DNA of 64,000 nucleotides from an uncultured Erythrobacter sp. (GTDB lineage Bacteria > Pseudomonadota > Alphaproteobacteria > Sphingomonadales > Sphingomonadaceae): NCBI RefSeq assembly GCF_958304185.1, contig NZ_OY284436.1, forward strand, positions 17,501-81,500, in the 5' to 3' direction. Positions 1 to 9,134 of the stretch are shown here, one piece after another. The translations under genes and the position numbers were made by a program. The number at the start of each line of letters is the position of its first letter. Position 1 is the stretch's first letter. The notes below the pieces were generated by a model. It saw nothing but the letters and a program-made list of their open reading frames with translations, was not told the DNA's origin and did no database searches.

Positions 1-507
1 ATAGACATAATGGAGCTGCGAACCCCATTTCTCAAACATCAAATCGTAGCGCTGTCGCGCCAAGGCTGAGTCAGGGCGCGCGCCGGCATATTCGACAGGC
101 CGACCGACAACGATGCGCGGCGGTAGGCTTGATAGCTGGCCGCCGGCGTGATCGCGGAGCTTTTGCAAAAACAACTGCCCGAAATCTTCGAACCGGAATG
201 ACCGTCCGAAAATTTGCGCGCGCTCGAATATCGCACTTGCGGCAACAGTCTTGAACGACTGCACGAAGCGGCTGTCGACCGGCGACTGAAGATACTCGGC
301 AATTGCCCACGGACCGGCCTCGCTGGCAATGCTGTTCGGCCCGCTGCCTTCTTCCCAGAAGCATAGCGCTGACCGAAAAATCTCGCCGGTCGCCTCCTCA
401 CCGTCAAAGGAAATCAGCTGCGACTTGTCCCCGCCGCCGCTGAGCGCCACGACGGTATTGGTTGTACCAAAGTCGAGGCCGAGCGCTGTCGGCGCAATAC
501 CAGTCAC
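1..507 (-). CDS. Hsp70-family (DnaK/YegD-like) protein, 5' part only
   Basis: The reverse strand from base 507 encodes at least 169 residues running off the left edge. Near the N-terminus it reads LGLDFGTTNTVVAL, the phosphate-1 loop of the Hsp70/actin ATPase fold. An IVVGRP segment follows at about residue 140, where Hsp70 relatives have the IVTVPA-type strand. The start is a GTG preceded by AAAGG at nine bases; the nearby ATG codons are out of frame and hit a stop. The sequence after the loop matches the YegD-like Hsp70 relatives better than canonical DnaK, because the segment is divergent and no dnaJ or grpE is adjacent. It is probably a cytoplasmic ATP-dependent chaperone-like protein; the substrate is unknown. 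The substrate-binding domain is outside the window. Confidence 0.8.
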   Translation of the reverse strand, partial: MTGIAPTALGLDFGTTNTVVALSGGGDKSQLISFDGEEATGEIFRSALCFWEEGSGPNSIASEAGPWAIAEYLQSPVDSRFVQSFKTVAASAIFERAQIFGRSFRFEDFGQLFLQKLRDHAGGQLSSLPPRIVVGRPVEYAGARPDSALARQRYDLMFEKWGSQLHYVY

Positions 508-827
508 GGGGCCGAGCCTTTCATATTGAGCATGAATGAGGAGGGCGGCGCCTATTGCACGCGTCGCTGAGACTCACAAGGCCGCCAAGCGGGGCACCTG
601 TGGCCCAACAAGCTGACGCTGGCGGTCAGGCCGTGCTCGACACTACGCCCGCCCCAGCCGGTCATGTCCGGCCAGGCCGCAGCCAAGAAGACCAAATTTC
701 TTGCTGCGCCGTGGCATCACAAGCCGCCAGCGAGATGCTGATCAGGATTGCCGATGTTCCCGACCGCCCTGCGACGCCCGTTCGATCAGCAATGACCGCC
801 GCGGAACAGGTTGCCGTGGCAACGGGA
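508..827. other. Intergenic region without a recognisable gene
   Basis: These 320 bases lie between the stop of the first chemoreceptor and the GTG start of the Hsp70-like gene, both on the minus strand. Short open frames exist on both strands but have no family resemblance. A tight inverted repeat (GTTGCC, two bases, GGCAAC) sits at 810-823 directly after the receptor stop and could aid termination, but it has no T tract. The rest probably holds the promoter of the Hsp70-like gene; no convincing -35/-10 pair was found. Confidence 0.5.
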
Positions 828-2690
828 TCACCCCATCCGCACTGTGCGCAGGAACCCGCGAACCTGTTCGCCCAGATGCGAGGCCTGCGCCTCCAGCTCG
901 TTGGCGCTCAGCAGAACCTGCGAGGCGGCAGCGCCGGTTGAAAGCGACAGATGACGCACGTCCTCGATATGGCCGGAGACCTTCTCGGTCCCGCGTGCGG
1001 CCAGATCAATGCTCTGCGCCAGATCGCGTCCGGCAACAGATTGCTGATCGACCGCGGTGGCGATTGAGACGGCGGTGGATTCCAGATCCTTCACCTGTCC
1101 AGCAATCGCCCGCAGCGCCTTTACGCTGGCGCCGGTGGTGGATTGCATCGCGCGGATCTGATCGGCGACCTTTTCGGTCGCCCGGGTGGTCTGCATGGCG
1201 AGTTCCTTGACCTCGCTCGCCACCACCGCGAACCCGCGTCCAGCCTCACCGCCGCGCGCCGCTTCAATTGAGGCGTTGAGGGCGAGCAGGTTGGTGCGCT
1301 GGGCAATCGTCTGGATCAGTTCGACGATCTGGCCCACTTCATCCGCCGAAGCAGCGAGAGCCGAGATGGTCTCATCCGCCTCGCCGGTCGCAACCGTGGC
1401 GAGCCGTGCGAGTTCGCTCGACGACGCCGCCTGACGGCTGATTTCGCTGATCGAGAGGGCGAATTCATCGCTCGCAGCTGCCGCGGCTGTGGCGCCGGCG
1501 TTGGCTTCTTCCATCGACAGGGAGACCTCGCCGGTGCGGCGGCTGGCTTCCTCGGCGCTGGATGCCATGCGGGTCGCTGTGGTGTGGAGCTGGCTCGATG
1601 CGGCGGCGACCCCATTCACGACTTCGCCGACGGTGCGTTCGAACTGGCGCGCGACTTCATCCAGCAGCGCGGCCTTGCGCGCTTCGCCTTCGAGCCGTTC
1701 GCGCTCGCGTTCCTGTTGCAGCTGCAATTCCTGCTCGGCGCGTTCCGAGCGTTCACGCGCGCGGTCTTCCATCCACTTGTTGGCGCGCTTGAACAGATCG
1801 AGCGCGCGGACCATCTGGCCGATCTCATCCTTGCGCTCGGCGCCTTCGATAGTGAAATGCCGGTCGCCCGCTGCCAACTGGTTCATGCCGCCTGCGATCT
1901 CGACGATCTTGCGCGAGAAATCGCGCGACAGATAGGCAAGTCCGAGCACCAACACCACGCCGCCAACAAGGGCCAGCGCCCCGAGGAGCAGGATCATGTT
2001 GAAGAAGTAGCCGATGCCGGTGGCCTTTTGGGTCTCGCCCAAGGCCGCCAGATCGGCGGAAAGGCGCGCGCTGGCGCCCATCAAGGCGCTGCCTTGGGCA
2101 GATACTTTCGCGGCTGCGGCGTTGGTGTCGGCCCCGCCGCGCACGGCTTCGCTGGCGCTGTCGAAGATGCTTTCGAACTGGCTGAGTTCTTCGCGCAGGG
2201 CCACTACGCGCGGGGCGAGTTCAGGTGCGTCCTTCGCCAGCGCGGCTTCGATCGCGGTCACTTGCGACAATAGGGCGCTTTCGCCTTTACGCTGCTGTTC
2301 GCGAAGATCGGGGCTGCGGTCATACAGCACACGCACCGAGTGATAGCGCAGTTCGCCTGCGGTCGATTGCAGCTGCCCAGCGGCGACAAGCGTTGCTTGC
2401 ACCTGCGCTGAAGCGTTGTAGCGGTTCCAGAGTTCGCCGAGGCCTGCGCCCAGCACCAGCACCATGAGCACGCCGGTGGCAAGGAAGGTGCCGAAGATCG
2501 CGTTGATCTTGCCCGAAAGCGAGAGGTCGCGGAACCAGTCGATCCGCTCCAGCATCGTCGCGCGCGGCGCGGTAGGGTGCGCAGCCCCAGCGCCGTCGTG
2601 ATGGTCGAAGCCTTCTTCCATTCTGATCTGGCGCACGAAGTCGGGAACAGCCTGTTCCTCACGTCGCTCCTGCAAGCTCATCATGTTCAT
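828..2690 (-). CDS. Methyl-accepting chemotaxis protein (transmembrane chemoreceptor)
   Basis: This is a 620-residue receptor that senses a ligand and controls CheA activity at the inner membrane. An N-terminal cytoplasmic tail of about 60 residues precedes the first membrane helix (around 62-83). A helical sensor region of about 145 residues carries no recognised PAS or Cache domain. A second membrane helix (around 228-252), a HAMP linker and a long coiled coil follow. The signalling tip, [20 protein letters not shown], is the conserved hairpin that binds CheA/CheW. The C-terminus ends FLRTVRMG, so there is no CheR/CheB-docking pentapeptide of the NWETF kind. The start ATG follows a GGGGA-type ribosome site. 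The signalling half is nearly identical to that of the neighbouring receptor, which suggests duplication. The ligand cannot be deduced. Confidence 0.93.
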   Translation of the reverse strand: MNMMSLQERREEQAVPDFVRQIRMEEGFDHHDGAGAAHPTAPRATMLERIDWFRDLSLSGKINAIFGTFLATGVLMVLVLGAGLGELWNRYNASAQVQATLVAAGQLQSTAGELRYHSVRVLYDRSPDLREQQRKGESALLSQVTAIEAALAKDAPELAPRVVALREELSQFESIFDSASEAVRGGADTNAAAAKVSAQGSALMGASARLSADLAALGETQKATGIGYFFNMILLLGALALVGGVVLVLGLAYLSRDFSRKIVEIAGGMNQLAAGDRHFTIEGAERKDEIGQMVRALDLFKRANKWMEDRARERSERAEQELQLQQERERERLEGEARKAALLDEVARQFERTVGEVVNGVAAASSQLHTTATRMASSAEEASRRTGEVSLSMEEANAGATAAAAASDEFALSISEISRQAASSSELARLATVATGEADETISALAASADEVGQIVELIQTIAQRTNLLALNASIEAARGGEAGRGFAVVASEVKELAMQTTRATEKVADQIRAMQSTTGASVKALRAIAGQVKDLESTAVSIATAVDQQSVAGRDLAQSIDLAARGTEKVSGHIEDVRHLSLSTGAAASQVLLSANELEAQASHLGEQVRGFLRTVRMG

Positions 2691-2774
2691 TCCGCAAATC
2701 CCCGGGGCCCTGTTTCAAGCAATTGTGAAGGAAAATCCTTTCCAAATGCTTGAGTCGCGTGGATTTACTAGCGG

Positions 2775-4580
2775 TTAGCCCGCGCGGACTCGTGAAAGGA
2801 AGCTCTGAACCTGAGTTCGTAGGGTAGCGGCCTGCGATTCGAGGCTGGTGGCGCTGGAAAGCACCTGGCTTGCCGCAGCCCCAGTTGACAGCGACAGGGC
2901 ACGAACGTTTTCGACGTGGCCGGCAACCTTCTCTGTCCCGCGCGCGGCGAGATCGATGCTGCGGGCCAGATCATGTCCAGCGACCGATTGTTGATCGACC
3001 GCGCTGGCGATGGACACCGCCGTGGTTTCGAGACTTTCGATCTGGGCTGCGATGTCGCGCAGCGCACTGACGCTGGCGCCGGTGGTGGATTGCATCGCGC
3101 GGATCTGGTCGGCAACCTTTTCGGTGGCGCGGCTGGTCTGGTTGGCGAGTTCCTTGACCTCGCTTGCCACCACCGCGAACCCCCGGCCCGCTTCGCCGCC
3201 GCGTGCGGCTTCGATGCTGGCATTGAGGGCGAGCAGATTGGTGCGCTGGGCGATGGTCTGGATCAGTTCGACAATCTGGCCGACTTCCAGCGCGGACGCG
3301 GAAAGCGCGCTGATGGTGCTGTCTGCGCGCCGCGCGGAAATGCTCGCCTCGCGGGCAAGTTCGGCAGACGAGGCGGCCTGACGGCTGATCTCGCCGATCG
3401 ACATGGCGAATTCATCGCTGGCGGCCGCTGCTGCTGTGGCGCCAAGGTTCGCTTCCTGCATGGCGGAGGATGCTTCGCCAGTACGGGCGCTGGCGTCTTC
3501 AGCGGTGGTCGCCATGAGAGTGGCGGTCGATTGCAATTGGCTGGAAGCGGTGACGACCCCGGTGACGACTTCGCCCACAGTGCGTTCGAATTGGTCGGCG
3601 ATGCCTTGCAGCACCCGCTCCCGCTCAAGCCGCGCTTCCTCGCGCAGCACCTGCTGGCGGGCCTGTTCGTCAAGCTCGGCCTTGGCGCGTTCGGCGCGTT
3701 CGCGGCTCAGGCGTTCGAGCCTGATCCCGGCGCGGTGGAACACTTCGGTGGCGCGCGCCATCTCGCCGATTTCGTCCTGCCGGTCTTTTCCGCTGATCGC
3801 GACATCGCGCTCTCCGGCAGCGATGCGGCTCATCTGCTGGGCAATCGCATTCAGCGTCGCGCCCACGGTGCGGTTGAAATAGCGCTGGGCGAACAAAGTG
3901 ATAGCAGTGAGGATGGTGGCGAGCACGATCCACATCACCAATAGGCGCGAAATCAGCGCCGCGCCGTTATCGGCCATGCTGTCGGCTTCTTCGCCGAGCG
4001 TCACGGTCATCGCCCGCGCGGCTTCGAGCACGGTGCTGCTGGTGGCGGCAATCTCGGCGGCTTGGCTCCGGCGGGTGGTGGCATCAGCGGTGTCGGTATT
4101 AAATGCGGCGACCTGGCGTCCCAGATCGGCCACGCCTTCGCGGATCAGAGCGAGCCGTTCCTGCGCGTCGATCCCGCCTGCATCGACCCGTTCGGCCAGC
4201 GCAGCAACGCTCGCGGCGGCCTGTTCAAAGGCTTCGCGTGCGGCGCGGGCGCGGGCGTCGTCGCCATCAGCGACCAGCAATTCGGCATGGCGCTGGCCTT
4301 CGGTCAGCTGGACCAGCAGCCGTTCGGCCTTGAGCGCGGCTTCGTGGGTGGTGCGAATCCGCTCACCGCGCTGGCCGAGTTCAACATAGCCGCCGACGAC
4401 GAACAGTCCGGCCAGCAGCGCGAAGGCGAGGTTGCAGCTGAAGAACAGGGTGATCTTGCTGCCGATCGAAAGCGTGGCGAACCAGTGCTGCGTGCGGCCC
4501 GTCCGGGTCGCAGGCGCGCTGTGCTCGTGCTCGGCCTGTTCGGCATCAAGGTTGAGGGCAATATCCTGGAGCGCGCTCAT
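2775..4580 (-). CDS. Methyl-accepting chemotaxis protein, second copy
   Basis: This 601-residue chemoreceptor has a membrane helix at about 43-65, a roughly 150-residue helical periplasmic sensor region, a second membrane helix near 212-232 and a HAMP domain. A cytoplasmic coiled coil follows with the signalling tip ending in [21 protein letters not shown] start it at the ATG whose ATGA overlaps the stop of the upstream GGDEF-EAL gene; the frame stays open 43 codons further but inside that gene. The overlap implies translational coupling, so receptor and c-di-GMP enzyme are probably made together. The sensor region differs from that of the downstream receptor while the signalling domain is almost the same, so the two probably feed different stimuli into one CheA. 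The C-terminus lacks a tethering pentapeptide. Confidence 0.93.
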   Translation of the reverse strand: MSALQDIALNLDAEQAEHEHSAPATRTGRTQHWFATLSIGSKITLFFSCNLAFALLAGLFVVGGYVELGQRGERIRTTHEAALKAERLLVQLTEGQRHAELLVADGDDARARAAREAFEQAAASVAALAERVDAGGIDAQERLALIREGVADLGRQVAAFNTDTADATTRRSQAAEIAATSSTVLEAARAMTVTLGEEADSMADNGAALISRLLVMWIVLATILTAITLFAQRYFNRTVGATLNAIAQQMSRIAAGERDVAISGKDRQDEIGEMARATEVFHRAGIRLERLSRERAERAKAELDEQARQQVLREEARLERERVLQGIADQFERTVGEVVTGVVTASSQLQSTATLMATTAEDASARTGEASSAMQEANLGATAAAAASDEFAMSIGEISRQAASSAELAREASISARRADSTISALSASALEVGQIVELIQTIAQRTNLLALNASIEAARGGEAGRGFAVVASEVKELANQTSRATEKVADQIRAMQSTTGASVSALRDIAAQIESLETTAVSIASAVDQQSVAGHDLARSIDLAARGTEKVAGHVENVRALSLSTGAAASQVLSSATSLESQAATLRTQVQSFLSRVRAG

Positions 4581-6118
4581 GCCGCTTGTTCGTCCTTTTT
4601 GTCCGGCCCTGCGACCTTTGTGTCTGCGCGGTTCTGTTCGGCCATCAACCGGTCGATTTCGGCGGCGGGCAGCGCGCGGTAGTAAAGCCAGCCCTGGATC
4701 TGGTCGCACCCGGCAAGGCGCACCAGTTCGGCCTGCTCTTCGGTTTCGACGCCTTCGGCCGTGACGCCCATGTTGAGCGCGCGGGCCAGTGCGATGCTCG
4801 ACAGCATCATCGCGCGGCTGCCTTCATCGACGCCGGCAAGTTCCACAAGGCTGCGGTCAAGCTTCAGCTTTTCGAACCGGAAGCGCCGCAAGAAGCCGAT
4901 CGAGGCGTAGCCGGTGCCGAAATCGTCGAGCGCGATGCGCACGCCAAAGCTGCGAATCACATCCAGCGTGCGTTCGGCGACGACGGGATCGAGCACCAGG
5001 CAGGTTTCGGTCACTTCGAGTTCGAGCCGGTGGGGCGGGAAGCCAGTTTCCTCCAGCACTTCGCCGAGCTTGATCGGGAATTCGGCATTGCGCAGCTGGG
5101 CGGCGGAAATGTTCACCGAAAGAGTGATGTCGCCCCACCGCAGTGCATCGCACACCGCTTGACGCAGCACCCACAGGCCCAGCGGGTTGATCAGGCCCGA
5201 ATCCTCGGCCACCGGCACGAAGACATTGGGGCCGAGCGGGGGACGATTGCCCCGATCCCAGCGCAGCAGCGCCTCGACCGCGACGATCCGCGCATCATCG
5301 GCACTGACCAGCGGCTGATAGGCGAGGTTGAATTCGCCCGTGGCGATACCGCTGCGAATCTCGTCCTCGATCTCGCGCAGGCGTTCGCGGCGGCGGTCGA
5401 AGCTTTCGTTGAACCAGGTGCAGCGCATCTTCCCGCCGCGCTTGGACATATCCATCGCCACATCGGCGCGGCGCAGCATTTCGGACGAGGGCACGCGATT
5501 GTCGGCCGTCGAACGGGTCAGACCAATGCTCGCGCCGACCGCGATCTGGCGATGGCCGAGCGTGACCGGGGTGCCGAGCCGTTCGAGCAGCGTGCGGCAC
5601 ATCCCCTCAAGGATCGTGCCGGACACCTTGCCCGCCATCACGGCAGCAAATTCGTCTCCGCCAAGGCGGTAGCAGCGCGCTTCCTCCCCGCAGACGTCGC
5701 GGATCAGCTGCGCGCACAGCTCGATCAGCTGATCGCCGACGGCGTGGCCATAGTGGTCGTTGACCTGCTTGAAGCTGTCGAGATCGATCATCGCCAGCGC
5801 GACTTCCTCGTTCCCGCTGGAAATTTGCACGATGTCTTCATGCAGCGCGTGCCGGTTGGGCAGGCCGGTCAGGGCGTCGGTGTTGGCGCGCAGTTCCAAT
5901 CCGCGGACGCTTGCCATGCCGCTGCGGCCAAGGAAGAACAGCGTGGCGGTGTAAATAAGGATCGCGGCTATCATCAGGCCGCTACGCGATCCGATGACCC
6001 AGTGATCGCTGAAGCTCACCGCCAGCACCAACGCGCCGGTCATGACGCTGGCCACTCCGATGGGAATGAGCACCAGTCCGACCGAAGTCAGATGCAAGGG
6101 TTGCTTCGCCGTGAACAC
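4577..6118 (-). CDS. Membrane-anchored GGDEF-EAL protein (c-di-GMP turnover)
   Basis: This 513-residue protein starts at GTG. Two hydrophobic segments at about 15-35 and 42-63 anchor it to the membrane. The GGDEF domain (about 75-240) keeps an intact RLGGDEF active-site loop. The EAL domain (about 250-495) keeps EALLRW, the DDFGTGYAS loop, KLDRSLV and AEGVET. Both domains therefore look catalytically competent, making it a candidate bifunctional diguanylate cyclase/phosphodiesterase. There is no separate sensor domain. It lies 105 bases downstream of cheR and overlaps the next chemoreceptor by four bases, which ties c-di-GMP control to the chemotaxis cluster. Which activity dominates cannot be told from sequence. 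Confidence 0.93.
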   Translation of the reverse strand: MFTAKQPLHLTSVGLVLIPIGVASVMTGALVLAVSFSDHWVIGSRSGLMIAAILIYTATLFFLGRSGMASVRGLELRANTDALTGLPNRHALHEDIVQISSGNEEVALAMIDLDSFKQVNDHYGHAVGDQLIELCAQLIRDVCGEEARCYRLGGDEFAAVMAGKVSGTILEGMCRTLLERLGTPVTLGHRQIAVGASIGLTRSTADNRVPSSEMLRRADVAMDMSKRGGKMRCTWFNESFDRRRERLREIEDEIRSGIATGEFNLAYQPLVSADDARIVAVEALLRWDRGNRPPLGPNVFVPVAEDSGLINPLGLWVLRQAVCDALRWGDITLSVNISAAQLRNAEFPIKLGEVLEETGFPPHRLELEVTETCLVLDPVVAERTLDVIRSFGVRIALDDFGTGYASIGFLRRFRFEKLKLDRSLVELAGVDEGSRAMMLSSIALARALNMGVTAEGVETEEQAELVRLAGCDQIQGWLYYRALPAAEIDRLMAEQNRADTKVAGPDKKDEQAA

Positions 6119-6223
6119 GATCAGGTTTCCCGATAGGCACGCCGTTTGGCGCGCTGTTATTCGATCATGCTAAACAGAAGCGGCTAAGGAAGGGTAAAGC
6201 CCTCGTCCGCGTCGGCCGCAGGC

Positions 6224-7084
6224 TTATGCGATCTTCTGAAGTGCGGCGGGCAGGCCGACGGGCTCGAAAAAGCTCGCGCGCCGGGCGCTGGGAACGAAGC
6301 GGTCAGTCTGGCCAACCACTGTCTCGCCCGCGCCGAGCATCAGGAACCCATCTGGCATCACCGCGCTCGATAGGCGGGCGAAGGCCTGCGTGCGGACCTG
6401 CCGGTCGAAATAGAGCAGGACGTTGCGGCACAGCACCAGATCGAAGGGCATCCTTCCGGGGAAGGGGCCGAGGATATTGTGCTGATGGAAGCGCACCTTG
6501 CAGCGCACATCCTCGCGCACCTGCCACCCGCGCGCGGTCTCGTCGAAGTGGCGCAGCATCTGGGTGACGCCGAGCCCACGCTGCACTTCGAACTGGCTGT
6601 AGCACCCGCTGCGCGCCGCGTTGATCGCACGGTGCGACACATCGGTGCCGAGAATGTCGATCGTCCAGCCCTGCCACCGCTCCGCCTGCTCGTTGAACAG
6701 CATTGCGAGCGAATAGACCTCCTGCCCCGTCGAACAGCCCGCTGACCAGATCGAAAGGCGCCGTATATCCCGGCGACGGTGGGCGATTTCAGGGAGGATT
6801 TCCCCCGGCAGCTGATCGAAGGTCGGCTTGTCGCGGAAGAAATAGGTCTCGTTGTTGAGCAGCGCCTCGACCACTTCCTGCGACAGGTCGGGGGTCTCCG
6901 GCCCACCCGGAGGCGCGGCGAGCAGGCACACGAGCTGATCGACATTGCTGATCCCGTGCGCGCGGAAAATCCCCGCGAGCGCCGAATTGACCCGCCAGCG
7001 GCGGCTTTCGGTCAGGTGCTGGCCGGTACGTGCTTCGAGCAGATCGGCAATGATCTGATGTGAGGCTTCGCTGACTTCTATCAC
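6224..7084 (-). CDS. cheR: CheR chemoreceptor glutamate methyltransferase
   Basis: This 286-residue enzyme uses S-adenosylmethionine to methylate glutamates of chemoreceptors, giving adaptation. The small N-terminal helical domain contains NNETYFFRD. The Rossmann methyltransferase domain has the SAM-binding stretch SAGCSTGQEVYSLAM and the conserved DLVLCRNVLLYFD strand. The length matches the family. The start is GTG, nine bases after the cheB stop, as the last gene of the cheA-W-Y-B-R operon. Since neither neighbouring receptor has a tethering pentapeptide, methylation presumably works without C-terminal docking. Confidence 0.95.
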   Translation of the reverse strand: MIEVSEASHQIIADLLEARTGQHLTESRRWRVNSALAGIFRAHGISNVDQLVCLLAAPPGGPETPDLSQEVVEALLNNETYFFRDKPTFDQLPGEILPEIAHRRRDIRRLSIWSAGCSTGQEVYSLAMLFNEQAERWQGWTIDILGTDVSHRAINAARSGCYSQFEVQRGLGVTQMLRHFDETARGWQVREDVRCKVRFHQHNILGPFPGRMPFDLVLCRNVLLYFDRQVRTQAFARLSSAVMPDGFLMLGAGETVVGQTDRFVPSARRASFFEPVGLPAALQKIA

Positions 7085-7093
7085 GCGCGGGGC

Positions 7094-8251
7094 CTAACGC
7101 AGTGCCGGGGAAGCGGGTGTGGCAGCCTGAGCCATAACCGCATCGCCGAGCCGGTCGGGCGGTGCGATCATGCTGGCCAGCCCCGCGCGCGCGACGGCGC
7201 CCGGCATTCCCCACACCGCGCTCGAATCGGCATCCTGCGCGTAAATCGTCCCCCCGGCATCGACGAGGTCCTTGGCCCCAAGCGCTCCGTCGCGGCCCAT
7301 GCCGGACAGGATCACCCCCAGCGCGCGGCCTTCACAGGCTTCGGCGAGGCTGGTCAGCATCGGATCGACCGAGGGCATACAGCCGCTCGCCGCTGGTTCA
7401 GTGCTGACCTGAATGGTGAGAGCGGAGGCGCCCTTGCGGCGCACCACGATGTGGCCGTGGCCGGGCGCGATCAGGATACGCCCTGGGCTCAGGATCAGGC
7501 CATCGGCGGCAATATCGGCAGGACGCCCGCAGGCGCCCTCGATCTGGCGCGCGAAGACCGGCATGAACGATCCGGGCAGGTGCTGGGTGATCAGGATCGG
7601 CAGATCGAAATCCGGGCCGAGCCGCCGCAGCATCAGGCCCAAGGCGTGAATTCCGCCGGTCGAAGCGCCGATCGCGATTGCCTCGGGCCGCGAGTTGCGC
7701 CGGGCATAGCCGGGGCGTGCAAAGCTGGGTTCGGCAAGGCGGGCGAGTAGCCTGTCACTATCGTCGAGGCGGCTACCCAGCGCGCGGATTTTGCCGAGCA
7801 ATTGCGCGCGGTACTCATCAGTGAACCCGCCGGGTCGCGGTTTGAGCAGCGTGTCGGCCGCGCCCATCTGCAAGGCGGCAAGCGTGTGTTCGGCCCCGTC
7901 CATCGTCAGCGATGATACGACCAGCACCTGCGGGCGGCCTGGCGTGGCGAGGATCGCGGGCAGGGCGTCCAATCCGCCCATGCCGGGCATTTCGAGATCG
8001 AGCAGCACCACATCGGCCGGATCGGCGGCAAGCTGAGCGATGGCGCGTTCGGCGCTGCTGGCAGTGCCGACGATCATCAGCGCGGGATCGCTTTCGACCA
8101 TCCGCTTGAAGATCGTGCGGACTGTCAGCGAATCATCGACGATCATCACCCGGATCACCGCGGCGGCACCGGCGCGGGCGAAGGGGCGGCGATCGCTCCC
8201 GTCCGGTTTACCGGGCGGGGGCATCAGGGGAATGGATGTAGAGCGGTTCAC
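7094..8251 (-). CDS. cheB: CheB chemotaxis response regulator methylesterase/deamidase
   Basis: This 385-residue protein has a receiver domain at about 33-150 with MIVDDS and the phospho-acceptor Asp in VVLLDLEMPG. The methylesterase domain follows, with the catalytic triad visible as AIGASTGG (Ser), ITQHLPG (His) and LSGMGRDGA (Asp). It removes methyl groups from receptors when phosphorylated by CheA. The GTG start overlaps the cheY stop by four bases. That start gives a proline-rich extension of about 32 residues ahead of the receiver. A second GTG at the VIRVMIVDDS segment would give a more typical length, so the exact start is uncertain. Confidence 0.95.
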   Translation of the reverse strand: MNRSTSIPLMPPPGKPDGSDRRPFARAGAAAVIRVMIVDDSLTVRTIFKRMVESDPALMIVGTASSAERAIAQLAADPADVVLLDLEMPGMGGLDALPAILATPGRPQVLVVSSLTMDGAEHTLAALQMGAADTLLKPRPGGFTDEYRAQLLGKIRALGSRLDDSDRLLARLAEPSFARPGYARRNSRPEAIAIGASTGGIHALGLMLRRLGPDFDLPILITQHLPGSFMPVFARQIEGACGRPADIAADGLILSPGRILIAPGHGHIVVRRKGASALTIQVSTEPAASGCMPSVDPMLTSLAEACEGRALGVILSGMGRDGALGAKDLVDAGGTIYAQDADSSAVWGMPGAVARAGLASMIAPPDRLGDAVMAQAATPASPALR

Positions 8252-8613
8252 GCAAACCCGACAAGCTGCAACTTGATCTGGAGCGTCTCGTGATCAAACG
8301 GCTTCATGACATATTCGTCCGCGCCGGCCTGAATCGCCTCGCGGATGTGGGCCACGTCATTTTCCGTGGTGCAGAACACCACCTTGGGCCGCTCGCCGCC
8401 GGGGCGTTGGCGCAGGTGGACGAGGAATTCGATCCCGGTCATCACCGGCATATTCCAATCCAGCAGAACCACATCGGGCATCGACGCTTCGCAGGCGTCC
8501 AATGCCAGCTTACCGTTTTCAGCTTCTTCCACGGCAAAGCCGAGGGTCTCGAGGATATGCCTCGAAACCTTGCGGATGACCCGGGAATCATCGACGATGA
8601 GGCATGTTTTCAT
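8248..8613 (-). CDS. cheY: CheY-like single-domain response regulator
   Basis: This 121-residue stand-alone receiver has LIVDDSRVIRK at the N-terminus, the phosphorylatable Asp in VVLLDWNMPVMTG, CTTEN as the Thr switch and the conserved Lys in YVMKPFD. Phosphorylated by CheA, it carries the signal to the motility output. I start it at the ATG beginning MKTCLIVDD, which gives the standard size; the frame stays open upstream into non-coding sequence. It sits 53 bases after cheW and overlaps cheB by GTGA. The DWNMP form of the phosphorylation site is common in alphaproteobacterial CheY proteins. Confidence 0.94.
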   Translation of the reverse strand: MKTCLIVDDSRVIRKVSRHILETLGFAVEEAENGKLALDACEASMPDVVLLDWNMPVMTGIEFLVHLRQRPGGERPKVVFCTTENDVAHIREAIQAGADEYVMKPFDHETLQIKLQLVGFA

Positions 8614-8666
8614 GGGCGTTCCTGCGGTTTGAACCCTGAACCTAGGCGCACTTGGTAAGCATAGGA

Positions 8667-9134
8667 TTAAGCTGCGGCTTCGATTTCGTGTCTTGCGGTT
8701 TCCGGCCCGGCCAGAAGGGCGGCCAGATCGAGCATCAAGGCGGGCCCCGCCATGGTCTCGACCATGCCTGTGGCAACGCGCGACCATTCCGGCCCGAATC
8801 CGCCTGGCACTTGCCCCGCTTCGTCCGCGGCTGTGGTGATGTCTTCAATCGAATCGACCATCAGCGCATAGGAATGGCCCCCATCCGCCACCACGGCGGC
8901 GCGGTGGTCGGTCGGCCAGTCATTGCCATCAGACCCGCCGCCAAAGCCAATCGCGCGGCGACAATCGATCACGGTGAGCGCCTGACTGCGCAGCGCGGTA
9001 ATGCCCGCAATCCAGACGGGCGCGCGGGGAATCGGGGTGATGGTGCCGATCTCGATCACCGATTTCACGTCGAGCGCGGAGAGCGCGCAGCGGCGACCGG
9101 CGATCTGGGCGATGACGAGCAGGTCTCCGGTCAT
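8667..9134 (-). CDS. cheW: CheW chemotaxis coupling protein
   Basis: This 155-residue protein is a single CheW (SH3-like) domain. The order of elements fits: an opening strand with LLVIAQIAGRRCALSALDV, then VWIAGITALRSQALTVIDCRRAIG, then the AVVADGGHSYALMVDSIEDI strand pair. It bridges receptors to the P5 domain of CheA in the signalling array. The ATG overlaps the cheA stop by four bases, so the two are translationally coupled. It has a C-terminal extension of about 30 residues beyond the minimal domain. Confidence 0.9.
   Translation of the reverse strand: MTGDLLVIAQIAGRRCALSALDVKSVIEIGTITPIPRAPVWIAGITALRSQALTVIDCRRAIGFGGGSDGNDWPTDHRAAVVADGGHSYALMVDSIEDITTAADEAGQVPGGFGPEWSRVATGMVETMAGPALMLDLAALLAGPETARHEIEAAA

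Noticed and set aside
555-941. Plus-strand open frame of 128 codons in the first intergenic region
   Set aside because: It runs into the antisense of the chemoreceptor, lacks a ribosome site and has no recognisable motif.
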